From: Cyclaneusma minus
Taxonomy: Eukaryota; Ascomycota; Leotiomycetes; Marthamycetales; Marthamycetaceae
Length of the DNA stretch: 64,000 nucleotides
Assembly: GCA_037179335.1 (NCBI GenBank)
Contig: JAKZHN010000021.1
Span: 186,001 to 250,000, forward strand
Reading direction: 5' to 3'
The translations under genes were made by a program, and so were the position numbers. The notes below the pieces were generated by a model, which was not told where the DNA came from, did no database searches, and saw nothing but the letters and a program-made list of their open reading frames with translations. Each line of letters opens with the position of its first letter. Within the stretch, counting starts at the first letter, position 1. Below are positions 44,344-57,229 of this stretch, piece by piece.

Positions 44344-47300
44344 TCAATGGTCCAACCGGAACATTTTCCTCAGCGCCTTGAACTTTTTGGTTTTCGGCGC
44401 GTCCATAGCAACCGAGCCCGCCGTGTTCCTCCTACCCCCAATCTCAGGCCTCTTAATACCATTTTTATTGAGCCTGACACTCGTCCCATCACTCGTCGCC
44501 GGTCTCCCAGCCCCAATGTTCGGCCCGTCTGCAGGTATTGGCAGTGGCAGTGGCCAGTTCGCCGCCTGCCCAGGGCCGACAGGCGAGGGGTCGCTGTTTG
44601 TTCCCTTCACGGCTCCGAGCTCACCACGGAATCTCTCGAGAGGAGTGTCGCGTCTTGCGGCGCTGTCTGCGTCCGACTTGCGCACCTTGGAGGCGGAGTC
44701 GCCGCGCTTGCGGAGGAGGATGCCGAGCAGGCTGCCGCGGCGTTGGTGGGCTGGTCGGTTACCGTTTTCGAGAGACACGGGAGGTGACATGGTGCCGCGG
44801 CCAGAGCCGCTGCTGTGGAGAGTGCGAGCGGCGAGAGCGTCGCCTTCTTTCTCCCGGGGGGTTGGGACGCTTGAAGTGGCGGCAGCGGGAGCTTGACCAT
44901 TGGCTTTCTTTGGCGCCGCAGAGGGCTTCTTCTCTTCCTCGCTATCTGGGAGATCACTCGATTCGGTGTCTCCCCGAACAGAGGCACGCATAGTCATGCT
45001 GGGGACCGTTCTAGTCCGAGGCATTGGCATTGGCATTGGCATGGGGGCGTCACTATCATCATCACTCGAATCAACAATTCTGCTTCGGAAGCTTGGGCGC
45101 GGACGATAATCTTCATCCTCGTCACTAGAATCGCCGAATCTGCTTGATCTGAATGCAGGTTTCTTGGCGGAACCTGATTTGGAAGCACCCTTGGAACGCC
45201 CGAAGCCAAACACGGAACTCTTTGGCTCGTCGCGCGATCTAGACATAGGACCCATCGACGACCCTCGGCCTGAATCACGAAGACTCCGCGCGCCCATGCC
45301 ACCGGGGGCAGGATTTCGGCCTGCTGGTGACATAGAACGCATTGAAAAGCGGCCGGGTTTGGTGCTGCCAGCGGGTGACTGTGGTCGAGATGGTGGAGCA
45401 GATCCTCGCATTGACGACTTCATGGTGAAGGATCCGTTGACAGATGACCGCCTTGCTTTCTTGAAGCTAGAGTCAGAACCTGCAGAGCCTCGTCGTCGCA
45501 ACGCTGGCATCGCGCCTGTCATTGATACAGGAGCAGCTTTACCCGCTACCGATGATCTGGCAGCAGCAGCAGCTTTGTTGGCAGTCATGGTCTCAACGAG
45601 ACGTTGTACTTGTTGCTCGTGGGTGAGAGTAGCCATAGGAGCTTGAGCTGGTGGTGGCCCTTTCTTTTTCAGAATTGAGGCTCGGGGTTGCGGGGCAGGC
45701 GCTCGTTCTGGTGATGGAGATGCACCACGCATAGAGCCCCGCATACTGCCACTTCTCATGGATTTGCGCATATGAGTGCCCTGATCTGCTGGTGGCTGTG
45801 GGGGAGCTGACCGCATTGAAGACCTGATTGTCGGAGTATGACCATCTGGACCAGCCTTTGCTCCCGGCGCAATCATGTACAATCTGTCCGACTGCGACTG
45901 AGCTGATGCCCTCTTGGGAGAAGCGCTTGGTTCTTCTGTCGTAGGTGAATTAGGGGATCTCACTACGACCTTCTTCTTCTTCTTTGGTTTGGGCGCTGGC
46001 ACAGGTATGGGCTCTTCCCCTTCCGATGACTCGGAGTCTGCTTCAGCTTCTGCCTCGAGACGTGCCGCTTCTTCCAACTCGAGCTTCTTCTCTTTGGTCA
46101 AACTTTTCCAGTATGCTTGCGTTTTTTCCCAGCCTTCCTCTGGAGCTGGCGCCGCTGGCTCCTTAGAAAGCTGTTTGGCGACACCGATTTGGTTTTTGAA
46201 GTGACGCATTGTAGGGGTCTCGGGTGCGCGACCAGGTAGTGAGCCCATAGAGGTGGCCAGAGGACTCTCCACTACGGCATCCAAAGACATGAATCCATCG
46301 CCTTCCGACAACTCTTCCGCAGCATCGCTGTACACGCTGTCACGATCCGAGCCCTCTTCTACTTCCGCGATGGTGTCGCTGATAGCATGAGCCATTTCAC
46401 CCGCCTTGGGTTCCGCAGTGTTCAGTTCTGTGTCGGGTTCGGCAATACCTGCCGTCGCAGGTGAAGAGGCATTTGGAGTTTGTGTCTGAATGCGTGGAAC
46501 TGAAGGTCGACCAGTGGTTGATACCTTGTTCTCTTCCACATTCGAAATGCCAGATTCAGATTCACTGGGGAAGTCTCCGGGCATATGGGGATCGACAAAG
46601 TCTGGCCAGGCTGTTCTGCCCTCGAATTCTTCTGTTGTAGGAGTAGGCTGCGTAAAAGCAATTTCTGGGACATTGCCGTTGGATTTCGCTTTTGAACTTT
46701 TAGCTGCTGACTCCAGATTTTTGTTGACTTCCTCGGCCTTGGGAGTCTCAACGTCGTCTTCAGAACGGTCGACCTTGGAGGTTTCAGACTCATCTCCTAG
46801 ATCATCCGTGCTCGAAAGGTCGTCCTCGGTATCGGACGATGAAACGCCTCCGGGTTGTTTTGAGACCACCACTGGAGGTAATGGCTCTCTAGATTTGGAG
46901 ATGTTGGCTGCGTTCGTCGCGGCGTGGTTTTGAGCTAACAGACTTCCAACGACATGGTCGTATGATTGCCCTACAGGGTCTTCGACTGGTTCGGCCGGTT
47001 TGACCAAGGGTCTGTCTTGCTGAATTTCCTGGTTCCTCTTCTCCCGCACACTTCCAAAAGAAGGCAAGGCAGGTCGAGGTGTCATCACTTCATCGTCATC
47101 GTCGTCGGAAAGCATAGTTTCCTTCTTCTTGCCGCGGCCAATATTACCAAACCAGCCTTTCTTGTTCTGGGGACTGGGAACGACGGGAGAGTCTGTCTTT
47201 GTCGGCGTTGGAGCCTGGCCAAGAACAGTAACGTTCTGATCATCGAAGCTGACTCGGAAAGATTTCTTTCTTCGAGATGGTACATCTTCCGTCCCGACTG

Positions 47301-49103
47301 TCGAAGCATCAGACGTCTCGCTGATCAGACTATTTCTCCAACCTCCGGGCATGTCGTCTACCGGAGAAGGACCCCTTGGCGATGGGGACTGCTTTAGTGC
47401 CGATTTCCGTGGTGATACAGATCGTGCTGGGGGCTCATGTCGAACCATCAAGTTGTTCGGATTTTCAGGGGTATTAGGGTAGTGTGCATGTCGCGTGGGG
47501 CTTAAGGACGGAGCTCTGGTAGGTTTTCCATTGGCTTTGCCAACTGAGATAGGAGATGGTACGCTAGACTGGGCAGGCGGAAGACTTGCTGATCGTGTTC
47601 CGAGTTTTTTGGTGGCAAGCGCTGCGGAAGCGGAAGCTTGACCCTTACCATGACCTCTTCCAGCAGCTGGTCGCGGTGAAGGTGAGGGAGACATTGTCCG
47701 AGTAATCGCACCTTCGGGGCTTTGTAACGCAGATTGCGGAGTCAAGCCCTTTGGTGTGTCTGCTGCTTCTTCCAGTTCCCGTTCTTCCCGTACAATCGAT
47801 GGTTTCTTGGTCAACTGTGGGCCTAAAACAGTATTATATCCGTCAAGCGAGTCAGTATCCGTATCCGACGTGTTTCGACTGTGTTCACTAGATGTTTCAC
47901 TGCTAGGGGGAGCCCTCTTCTTCCTCTTCTTGGGGGCCGCGATGGGCGCTTCAGTCTGTCCTTCTGTACTGCTGGCTGGCATCGGCAGTGGAGTCACATA
48001 TTTAGGCGCTGGTTGAGCAATAGGGGCTTTCGGGGCAGGCGACACGGTCCTCGCTGCGTCAAGAGCCGCAACCGCGGTACCTTGAGGCCGTCCAAACATA
48101 GTTCCCTGTGAAAGATGTGTGCCCTGATCACTTTGAGTATTCGCGATAGGCTTCTTCTTCTTCTTTAACGGTGCGGGCGCAGGCGCAGGGGCATTCATCG
48201 CGGCTTCAATCTCCTCTTGAACGGCGTAAACTTCGGCAGCTGGCCGAAAGCTTCTAGTATTAGGATCATAAACTAGCTTCGACTCCGAGGAGGCGGATGC
48301 GATACTGGAAGGTCTCGGACTTGGGGAAGTTAGCCTCACTGATCCGGTGGGTGACATTGGCCGAGTCTTCGTAGGGTAAGAAAAATTAACGGACCCTCTA
48401 CTGCCTGGACGATCTATCTCCTGTAGACTCGTTAGACTTCCCTTCCGGCGAGTCCAAGAAGATTCTGGGGATCCTAGAGAGCCTGCTGGAGATCCTGGGT
48501 TGCCGTAATGGAGTCGCCTAGGGTCCATACTCGATCCACGTCCTGTAGCTTTCGATGGCGGCGGAGACGACATTCGTCCGATAGGATCCAAGCTCGCCGT
48601 CCGCTTGCTTTTCCTTCTATTGATGTTGTCCGGAATGTTGGGCACGGGCGGTACTACCTCGCCAGTCCTGGAGGGACCTCGGCCTGGAGACGGATCTCGA
48701 AATGTTCGCTCCGACATGGAAGACGAACTCGATCTCCGCTCTAGCTTTGAGGATGGCCTGGCCGCGGGCGAGCCGACGTTGGAAATGTTCGAAGCATTGG
48801 AGGCGCGGCGGACCATGCGCTTCGTCTGGATATCGGCGACGGACGTGGGAGTCGTAGGCCTGGACCGAATGGCAGCGGCGGCGGCAGCGGCGGACAGGGA
48901 GGCGTTGGAAGCGCGGCTGCTCAGGAAGGCCTGGGCAGCTGCAACCTGGGCGTTCGCATTGACTCCTTGGATTCCATGGTTAACCGGCTATAGAAAAGGC
49001 GACAAGTCAGCATAAATTTCACCGGGTGGTGGCGGGTAAACAGGAAGGTGTCGCAGGCGCAACGTACCGGATTGGAGGCCGATCGTCTTCTGCGTCCGAA
49101 CAT
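44344..49103 (-). CDS. Large disordered Ser/Pro-rich protein, 1559 aa, unknown
   Basis: Exon 1 is 49103-49068 (12 codons, MFGRRRRSASNP). A 79-nt intron runs GTACGT...TAG. Exon 2 is 48987-44344. The conserved-looking N-terminus AQVAAAQAFLSSRASNASL, an alanine run and DIQTKRMVRRASNAS lie in exon 2 and would be lost if the later ATG at 48816 were used. The body is mostly low complexity: Ser/Pro/Arg-rich, many SP and RxxS sites, acidic patches, Lys-Lys-Lys runs, and Pro-Met repeats (bases about 45020-45045). A short helical block SKEPAAPAPEEGWEKTQAYW and a basic C-terminus KKFKALRKMFRLDH are the best candidates for folded or membrane-binding ends. No catalytic domain is seen. The architecture recalls cortical or scaffold proteins under kinase control, but I do not assign a family. 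Confidence 0.75.
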
Positions 49104-50627
49104 GGCGATTCGTGTTCGGCACTCTGGCCAACCTGCTCTGCCAACTCAGGGCGGATGAGGCAGTTATCGCATGGACGAGAGTGGGCTGACGCAGCGTTTT
49201 GTTGCCGGCTCGATCTTGCGAGAGAGGCTTCGTGGGCCGTGTCTGGCAGCGTGCTTCTTATGACGGAGTGAAGCTGACAGGCTGCTGCTCTCATTCGCGC
49301 GCGCACTTTAGCGGGCCGGCGTGCTGTCAATGCCCAGCGATGCTGTCACAGGGGTGTGCGGCAGGGGGTGGTGGAGCTTGGAGTAATGAGGGGCGATCAG
49401 CGGCGTCGCCTGTGTGCGAGTCGATTCTTCACGCTTGAGCTTGTAGCTGTCGGCCGAGCTGGCGATGCTGATTGATGGTGTTTTGTCGCTGCTGGAGTTG
49501 GCCTCAGGAGCTGGCAGGACTTTGGAAGTTGGAAGGACTCGCTCGATGACGGGGACGAAAGCACCACGAATTCTTTCTTTGACCGTCTACTAGTGAACTG
49601 GGCCAATGTCTCGGCCCAGCGCTATGCACTTGCCTAATCGCTTTGACTTTAGCTGCACCAACTTTTAATCTCAAGTCGAAGCCCAATGCTTCTCTATTTC
49701 TTCTATTCCTGTACCTCCCATCGAAGCTTCATCCGAGCTATTCCACCAATATTCGGTGGTCTCTGCATGATGGTGTTTCCCAATCTTGCGAATCGACTCT
49801 GCAGCGTACTCCCAATTCTGCAACCATCCGACGTCACAACAACGGAGATCCAATCCGGCGACACCACGAATACCTCGAAAGACTTGGCATGGAAGTTAAT
49901 ACTAGGGACTGTCCAGGTAATTGGGAATCCGAAGAATAACCCATAGCTTCGAGGACAACTTAAAAGATTAGGAATAACCGTTCAGGGGTCCAATGTGCAA
50001 TAGCCTTGTCAAAACTACTCCAACATGATCACGACTGTTGATGTTGCGAGACTGGGGTTGCAGGATAGAATGCCTCTGATAGCTGATTTCTGAACCGTTT
50101 TCTTGCACGACAGGCTACAATTTGTATGACCGCTAGTAGGACCATACCCTCCCGATGTTTGAGATTTGAACGACGGAAGCTAAGATCTCGCCCAACAGTG
50201 CACTGCCTGTTGGCTGATCTCCTGTCAAGTCGACCTATTCGCCATGTACTTGTTTCTTCTATCTGTCGCTTCACTACTTTTCTTCCATACCGGCTGGGCT
50301 TGCCTGTCTCGGAGTATACCTAGTGTCCAGAGAAATCTCCGTCGGCGTCGGTCAGTTCTCCAGATTTTTTTCGTGCTGTCACTGTCAGTCCCCGATTGTT
50401 CTCACGATTTCTTGTCAGTCTCTCAAGTTTCATTTCCCCCTCTATCGTTATTCTCTGTCAGTCGCTGAGGCTCTGCCCAAAACCTCCTTCTATCCGTCGA
50501 TCCCATGCCTTTCCCCCGCTATCTTCTCTCCACCCTACTCCTCATAGATCTTGTCGTTACTACAAATCATCACCGTTAGCAAAACCCATCACCACTCAAG
50601 ATCATCAGAACCAGAGAAGAAAAAAAC
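49104..50627. other. Intergenic, nothing recognised
   Basis: 1.5 kb upstream of the disordered-protein gene and downstream of the amylase gene. No coding sequence or repeat I can support. Confidence 0.45.
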
Positions 50628-52416
50628 TCACAACTTCCCAAACCGATCCCTCCCCTCCGCCTCCCTATTAACCCAAATACCAACACTCGTCCCCGGACAC
50701 GGAAACACCCCAAACCCATCCCCCCCAATCACCACCTCCCCCTTCTCCCACCCCAGCACATCCGTCCACACCTCCCCCCCATGCATCTCCCCCACATGCA
50801 TCCTCCTCTCCCCCGGCCCCGCATTACTCATAACCACCGCACACCCCCACCTGCGATCCCAAGTCCCATATCTCACCCAACCAATACAATTCGCCTCATC
50901 GAAGTAGTCTGACTGCTTGCCATAAGCGTAGAGTTTGCGTGCGAGAATGATATCAGGAAGAGCACCGCCGCAGGAGGGCGGGAAGCATTGTTTGTCGGAC
51001 TTGGGGTTGATGCCGTAGAGATCGCCGTAGAAGACACACGGGTAGCCGGAATTGCGGAGGAGGATTAGGGAGTAGGCGAGCGGCTTGAAGAAGGGCTCGA
51101 TGGGGGCTTCGAGTTGTTGGTAGGGCTGCGTGTCGTGGTTCATTACCAGCGTCTTGAGAACATAAGGTAATTAGCTGAAGTTCCGAAGCGAGATCTTCTC
51201 GCCAGATTGCGAGTGACAGCGAAATAGGGAAGCAACAGACATACCACAGCATTAACCGGCTCAATCGCCACCAACGTCCCATCAAAGACCTTTCTCAAAT
51301 CTGCCCTCTCCGTCTTGCTCATTTCCGAAAAGTTATACACCAACGGCGCATCAAACAGACTAAACTTCCGATCCATTCTCTGCAGATAATTCGACATGTC
51401 GCTCAAGCTATCTTTCCAGAACTCGCCGACAAAGAACCAGCCCTCGCCGTGCGCTTCGTCCATCTGCGTGATGAATTTGCGCAGAAAGTCTTCGGAGAAG
51501 TGCTTCACGGCATCGAAACGTATGCCTTTCAGAGTGAGTTCTTTCGAGAGCCACAATCCCCACGCCAGCACATCAGCTTCGACTTCCGGGTGGCTGTAGT
51601 CCAGGTCCGCAAACATCAGATAGTCGTAATTCCCCTTCTCGCCATCGACATCGCCGGATTTCGCCCAGCCCTTGGATTGGTCGCCGAGGATTTTGTAGAT
51701 TGCGGTTTTCGAGTTGTCGGCATTGTAGTCGGTGCCGGAGAAATGATACCACTTCACAGTTCACCCAGCATCAGATCAGTCGTTTCAATTACAAGTATAC
51801 AGAGACAGGCAGTGCAAGGAAAACTCACATGATATTTCTGCTCCGAGTACTTCTCTCCCCGTCCCGGAAAGTCAAAGCCCAACCACGCATCAATCTCATA
51901 CGGATCAGACACCGTTTTATTCCGATCATTCTGATCGACCTCCTGCGCCTCGCATTTCTCCTTATGATCCGCCGCCGCCTTGTGGTTCAACACTGCATCA
52001 AAGATAATGCCCACTCCCTGCTCTCTAGCCGTATTGACAAGTTTTAGGAGCTCATCCCTGGTGCCCCACTTGGTTTCCTTGCCGCCCTTTTGGTCGAATT
52101 CTCCCAAGTCGTACAAGTCGTAGACGTCGTAGCCGTTGCCCGAGGGCGAGGAGGCTTTGCAGGCCGGCGGGATCCAGATGTTGTCGATGCCGGTGGCTTT
52201 GAGTTGCGAAACTTGTGCTTCAAGACGTGTCCAGTGTTTGTGGTCGTCGGGGATGTACCATTCGAAGGCTTGGGCCATGGTGTAGTTCTCCGTTGTGGGC
52301 TCTTGTTCTTGCGAAATTGTTAGATATGTTCCAGCTGGCTAAACATATGAAACGGGAAGCTTGAAATTGATCTGGGAATTGCATCAAGCAAAAGCATGCA
52401 TCTTACCTTCAGCCAT
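50628..52416 (-). CDS. Intracellular alpha-amylase, GH13 subfamily 5 type
   Basis: Four exons (52416-52407, 52307-51829, 51751-51245, 51152-50628) give 506 aa. The first exon is only 10 nt (MAE plus one base), and the join gives MAEEQEPTTENYTMAQAFEWY. No signal peptide is present, as in the cytosolic bacterial-like amylases of fungi. Conserved GH13 regions are all present: GIIFDAVLNH (region I), GIRFDAVKH with the nucleophile Asp (II), FFVGEFW with the acid/base Glu (III), and LVMNHDTQP with the third acidic residue (IV). PPACKASSPSGNGYDVYDLYDLGEF is typical of the bacterial liquefying type. It would cleave alpha-1,4-glucan inside the cell; fungal relatives are linked to glycogen or cell-wall alpha-glucan. 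All three introns keep frame. Confidence 0.92.
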
Positions 52417-53301
52417 GTTGGCGGACCCTACGAGCGCTTATCCTCTGCCTGGATTTTGAAACGTGCAATTTTGTTTGATTAAGTATAGAAAGAAAATAAA
52501 TGTTCGAGCTCACGGAGAATATGTGAGAATAAGAGGAAAGAAACTAAGGGGGGATTGGAAGCTTTTGGAGCAGACACGGCTCGTATTCAGCAAGAACAAC
52601 CAAGGCAGCTGAATCTGGAACAAGGAAAAGCACTGCACCTAGGGTCCTTGTACATGGCAAGCTTCAGCCTTCACATGCTTGGCGTTGCTATCCAAAGGTG
52701 TGGGTGGCATGCTAAGAAGGATTCTGGACCGCGTGGCCGCGAGGCGCCGTCTCTTTCGAGCGTCGGAGTCCCTGAAATTCCAGCTGAATATCGCGAGATC
52801 CAGCGCTCAACGCCGTGTGACGTCAGAGGAGCGCTGAAGCAGGAATTCAAGACCGACGTTTCCTGTCAACTGCATGTGTCAATTCTTATTTTGACTTCAA
52901 GCATCTCGATGTCGTTCCTTTGAGTTTGTTCGGTGTTTCTGAAGTGCCGACTTCATCGTGTACGAATTCGGGTTTCCTGAATAACTTCATCTTCTCTCAA
53001 TTGGTGATTTCTTGCTCATCACCGAGACCGTTATCATTTCTCAATGACTGGGTTCCTTCCCAATCACCAAATTTCTTCTCAAAGACAAAGTTCATTCCCA
53101 CTTCCAAGTCACCTTGTGAGTTTCAGTAAGTTTGGTGTGCTACCCCGGATGACTCGGACTGTTCTTAATCTCTTGTATTGCTTTCGATGACGAATATGAT
53201 AAATAGCAACTGAATCAAGCCTTCCAAGAACCTTTCTCATGTCCCTGTACTCGCAGTCAACAAGAAGTATAAAAAAGAATCCAAAAAAGCAACGGGTATC
53301 T
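52417..53301. other. Intergenic, nothing recognised
   Basis: About 880 bases. The left third is the amylase promoter. TTTCTCAA-like strings recur around 52990-53080 but do not form a clear repeat. Confidence 0.45.
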
Positions 53302-55312
53302 CTAAGCACGCTTTTCATCCTCAACAACATATCCCATCCCAGCAACGGCCGCCTCCCCCTCCACCAACTCATCAATCGTCCTCACCGGCCCCCTAAAGAA
53401 AGTCTTTCCCCCAATTCCCGGACAATAGTAATAAGCCACACAAAAAACCAGCACAAAGCCCAGCACCACAACCGCGTAATTCATCTCCTGTGCATTCGGA
53501 TCCGGATACGTAGGAAATAGCAAGATAATAAAAATAAACGTCATCCAAAGCACAGAGTAGACGGATGAGATGTAAGAGATCGTGTCGCCCATGTACCACA
53601 CGCCGGGCGTGAAGTGGCCGAAACAAAGACGTGAGATTAAAGGCATGCAGTAGGCGAAGTAGAGACCCATGATGGCGAGGTTGAAGATGCTGTTTATGGC
53701 AATGGTGTTTACGAGCATGAGGAGGCCTTCGGCTAGTGTGATGGCGGCGACGAAACCGACGGCGCGGACGGGGGATTGGTTGCGCGCGAGCTCGCGGAGG
53801 TAAAAGGAACCGGGGAGACCGTGGTCTTTTCACGCATATGTTAGTCGAATTTCCCATGATTCCTTGCAGCCCGAAGAATCTGAAAAGGGTGAGGAGCGTA
53901 CCTCTAGCGAATGCAAACGTCTCTCTAGATGCTGCAACCATCAAGATAGAGCAGTTGCAGATGGAACTGAACCAGAGAAATACGAGTAAGGCGATGCTGC
54001 CATTCTTGCCTAGACTGTTGAATGCGATTTGTGCCAAAGGCTGGCCTAGGGGGCTGGATATGACAGACAGGATGTCGGAGCCCATGCAGAATGCGATTGT
54101 GATGATGACGGCCCAGCCGGTGACAGTCGCTGTCAATAGGGAAGACAGCATGGCAAATGGCACCGCTTTCGCAGCGTTAGATGCTTCTTCGGCAATTGTT
54201 GCCGATGATTCGAAACCAGAGACGACCCATACGGGGGTAAGAAAGGAGAGCATGAATGCCCAGCCACTGTGACAAGATCAGCACGAGGCTTCAAAGTGTA
54301 GTTGGAGCTGTCTTCTCGGATTCGTACTTATTTGTCCAATATCCGGTATTCTGGAAGTCGGCAAACACAAAGCTGGCACTGTTCTTCAATTCGCTCGGTG
54401 TTCCTGCTGGTAGAGCAATGATGACGGCTAGAAGCATAGCGAACTGTACAAAAATGTAGAATGTGTTAAGCTGAGACAGTGTCTTGGACGAAACACATGT
54501 CATAGCGAACGTCAAGCAGGTGGTGGCAGCGAAGATGCCGTAGTTGACTTTTCAGAATTAGCAGGGGTAGAGAATTGGAGGAAGTTGGGTCAGCAGAGAA
54601 GCCGAAAAGAATGAATCCAAAGAAGATTTTCATGACTTACTGTACTTGGTCGACTCCCAGGCACCGTCCGATCCGATCGAGATGGTGGCAGTCAAAATCA
54701 GAGTAGCTCCATATATTGTAGAGGCGTAAATCGAGATATAGCCAACGACGTTCATATATCCTCTAAGAACCAGTTAGTCTCTCGATGCTACGTCTGAATG
54801 GCAGATTCATACGCTAGCCAACACATCAACGATCTTTGTCGTGCAGGAGTCAGACGAGCTACCCACTATATCCCTTCATCAGCTTTGTGATCAGCCATGC
54901 TCGGCTACCTAGGCTCGTAACTTACATAGTATAAACCACCCGAAGTCGGCATGCTACTTCCCAGCTCACCCAGAGAAAGTGCTACTGGAATCAACAGTAT
55001 ACAGCCGACAAGATAAGTCCAAACCATTCCCGGGCTCCCCGCGCTTCCCAGAGAAAAAGTGATAGATTCTGCAATGGCTGGAGCGATGCCCATGGCACCG
55101 AACGACTGTCCGAACACAGTCAAGTAAGAGAACTCGCGCTTCAGCTCGGCACGGTAGCCCAGGCTTGCCAGAAGCTCATCGTCGGCGTTGTAAACTGCTG
55201 TCGAGCCCGCTTCCAGAGTCGGAACATCCTTGGTGCTGGTGTTCTTCTCCTTTCGAGTTATGGACTCGGTATCGGTTCCTCCATTGCCGCTTTCATCGTA
55301 ATTGGACGCCAT
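53302..55312 (-). CDS. Amino-acid/GABA-type permease (APC superfamily)
   Basis: Six exons join in frame to 556 aa: 55312-54926, 54865-54813, 54762-54641, 54547-54328, 54266-53902 and 53825-53302. The second exon (53 nt) codes WVARLTPARQRSLMCWLA, the loop after the first membrane hairpin. About twelve membrane segments follow a 60-residue polar N-terminus. Motifs are FSYLTVFGQSFGAMGIAPAI (TM1), GELGSSMPTSGGLYYW, SGFESSATIAEEASNAAKAV (the family consensus after TM6) and FAFARGDHGLPGS. These place it with fungal GABA, choline or polyamine permeases (Uga4/Bio5/Hnm1-like) at the plasma membrane or vacuole. The substrate cannot be read from sequence. The many short introns all obey GT-AG. Confidence 0.88.
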
Positions 55313-56159
55313 TGCGAAAACAATAATATAGCGAAGAGAGTTCGTGAGAATTGTAGGTCGAAGATTAATACGTCAAGGAAGAACTTGGCACGCAGTGTGA
55401 TAAGAGATGACTGAAGCTTCTTCGGACATCCCCCTCCGTGTCGATCGGAACGGCAGCAGTAGGAAACGGGACTGGCTGGGCGACGAAGGAGACATAAGGA
55501 TACTTATTTGAGAAGCACAACTTCTCCAGCTCTTTGTAACACAGAAGACGGCTTGAGCAGCTTGGTCTTGCTACCTGAATAGTTGTTTGATGTCAAGGGG
55601 CGCAGATAAGCGATACGGAGGGCCAGCGGGATTGGAGATCAACGGTTTGGTGTGGTCCAGGGGAGGTTCGGAGAAGCGTGACTGCGGAAGAGGAGCTTTA
55701 TCGCTGTAGTTTATCGCTGCAGTTTCTTCCATTCGCCCTGACAGGAACTTTGAGTAAGTGCCTTGCAGCCAATTGATAAACGTGATGGTCAAGCTTCAGG
55801 CGTCGAGTTACATGCAGCCTCTATCGAGCCCGAGGGGAGCTGGTTCAGCATCATCAGCCTTATGCAACAGAATTTTCCGCGCGGAGATGTGGAGCTGCCA
55901 TATTTCCGAAGACTCGCATCGAATCAGCAAGCCTGCGGACCTGTAGTAAGCCGTAGGCGTCTTCGGGACACATGTTGGTGACACTCGAAGGTTCGTGGGA
56001 GTAGGGATAAGACGAAGTCTGTTGGTTCAGAGATTCTTGTCAATTGCGTTTGCCAGTGACTTTCCAGATCTGCAGGGACCGAATGTCACGATGTTAAGGA
56101 CTGCCAATACGCTCACACCACCAAACGTCTCCTCAGACACCACTGCCTTATCAAGTGAT
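55313..56159. other. Intergenic, permease promoter side
   Basis: No gene is seen. The sequence is of normal composition and ends abruptly at the AT-rich island. Confidence 0.45.
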
Positions 56160-57120
56160 CGGCGCTGAAGTATTTTAAATATAGTAGTATGCGGATGGAC
56201 CGGCATTTTTAAATAGTCGAGAAATAGTACAATATATTAGCAATAACTTACATACTACTAAAAACCGAGGCTAAATATAATAAATACCAGCAATAGAAAT
56301 ATATCGAAATTGGCATTCAATACTGAATAAAATAACTGAAATTTTATAATAGGGCGGTGGTGTCCGTAAAATTCTGGCTTTAATATTCAAATTAGAGAAA
56401 CTTTAATAATCCGATTTATAAATTAATAAATTTGCAAAAACGGCTAGTAATATATTAATAATATTAATAATAATAATGCAAAAGGCGAAAATCGATTTGC
56501 GAACAAACGAATAGGCTATAAGGCTCGAATGCAAAAGCACTAATTACCAAGCCAGGTCCCGTAGGACGATAAGCTATTTTATTTTTAGCTATTTATACCA
56601 TTTTCTAGGCCACGCTTTATAGCTATTCCCGGTTAATAAGCAGGATATCTGTTATTTTAAAAATTATAGCAGCTTTTTATATTCTTTTAATCAGCTTTAT
56701 TAAATGCCTTTTTTTAGTTATATATAAAGGAAATTTTATAATATTAAAGTCTTTTTAAAAATGCTTTAAAACAGGCTTATTTTGCTTGGTTATAAAAAAG
56801 CGGAAAGCCAAAAATAGCTGAATTTTTTAAAAAAGCCAAAATTATAATATTTTTTTGAAATATAGCGCTATTTTTGGAGTGATTATTAAAATAACAGAAT
56901 ATCGCGCCGAAAGGCATTTATTAAAGCAGGCTTATTTTTTTAGGCTTTTTCCTTTAGGCCGCCTAAAGGCTTTAAATTCAAAAAAAAATCAATTAAATAT
57001 TGAATTTATTGGGATTTAAATTCTGATTGCAAAACGGGCAGCGGTTGAGTTTATTTAAATATTTATAATATAATTTTTATGCATTGGCTGGTGGTTAGAT
57101 CCGGCGTCGGTCTTTATTAT
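56160..57120. other. AT-rich island, RIP-like
   Basis: Composition shifts abruptly to strongly A/T, with runs such as TTTTAAAAA and TATTAATAATATTAATAATAA. No coding frame survives. This is the look of a transposon remnant mutated by repeat-induced point mutation. The island ends exactly where the second copy of a direct repeat begins. Confidence 0.7.
56519..56616. repeat. Direct repeat copy 1 (inside the AT-rich island, C-to-T changed)
   Basis: The sequence beginning AAGGCTCGAATGCAAAAGCA matches 57119-57229. Differences seen are mainly C in copy 2 replaced by T here (AATCACC to AATTACC, AGCCATTCCA to AGCTATTTTA, TTTCCTGGGCC to TTTTCTAGGCC, GCCCTACA to GCTTTATA). Confidence 0.75.
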
Positions 57121-57229
57121 AAGGCTCGAATGCAAAAGCACTAATCACCAAGCCAGGTCCCGTAGGACGATAAGCCATTCCATTTTTAGCTACATGTACT
57201 TATGCCATTTCCTGGGCCACGCCCTACAC
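57119..57229. repeat. Direct repeat copy 2 (less mutated)
   Basis: This copy keeps the C residues that are T in copy 1 and has an extra TACATG segment. It lies at the junction of the AT-rich island with normal DNA. Confidence 0.75.
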
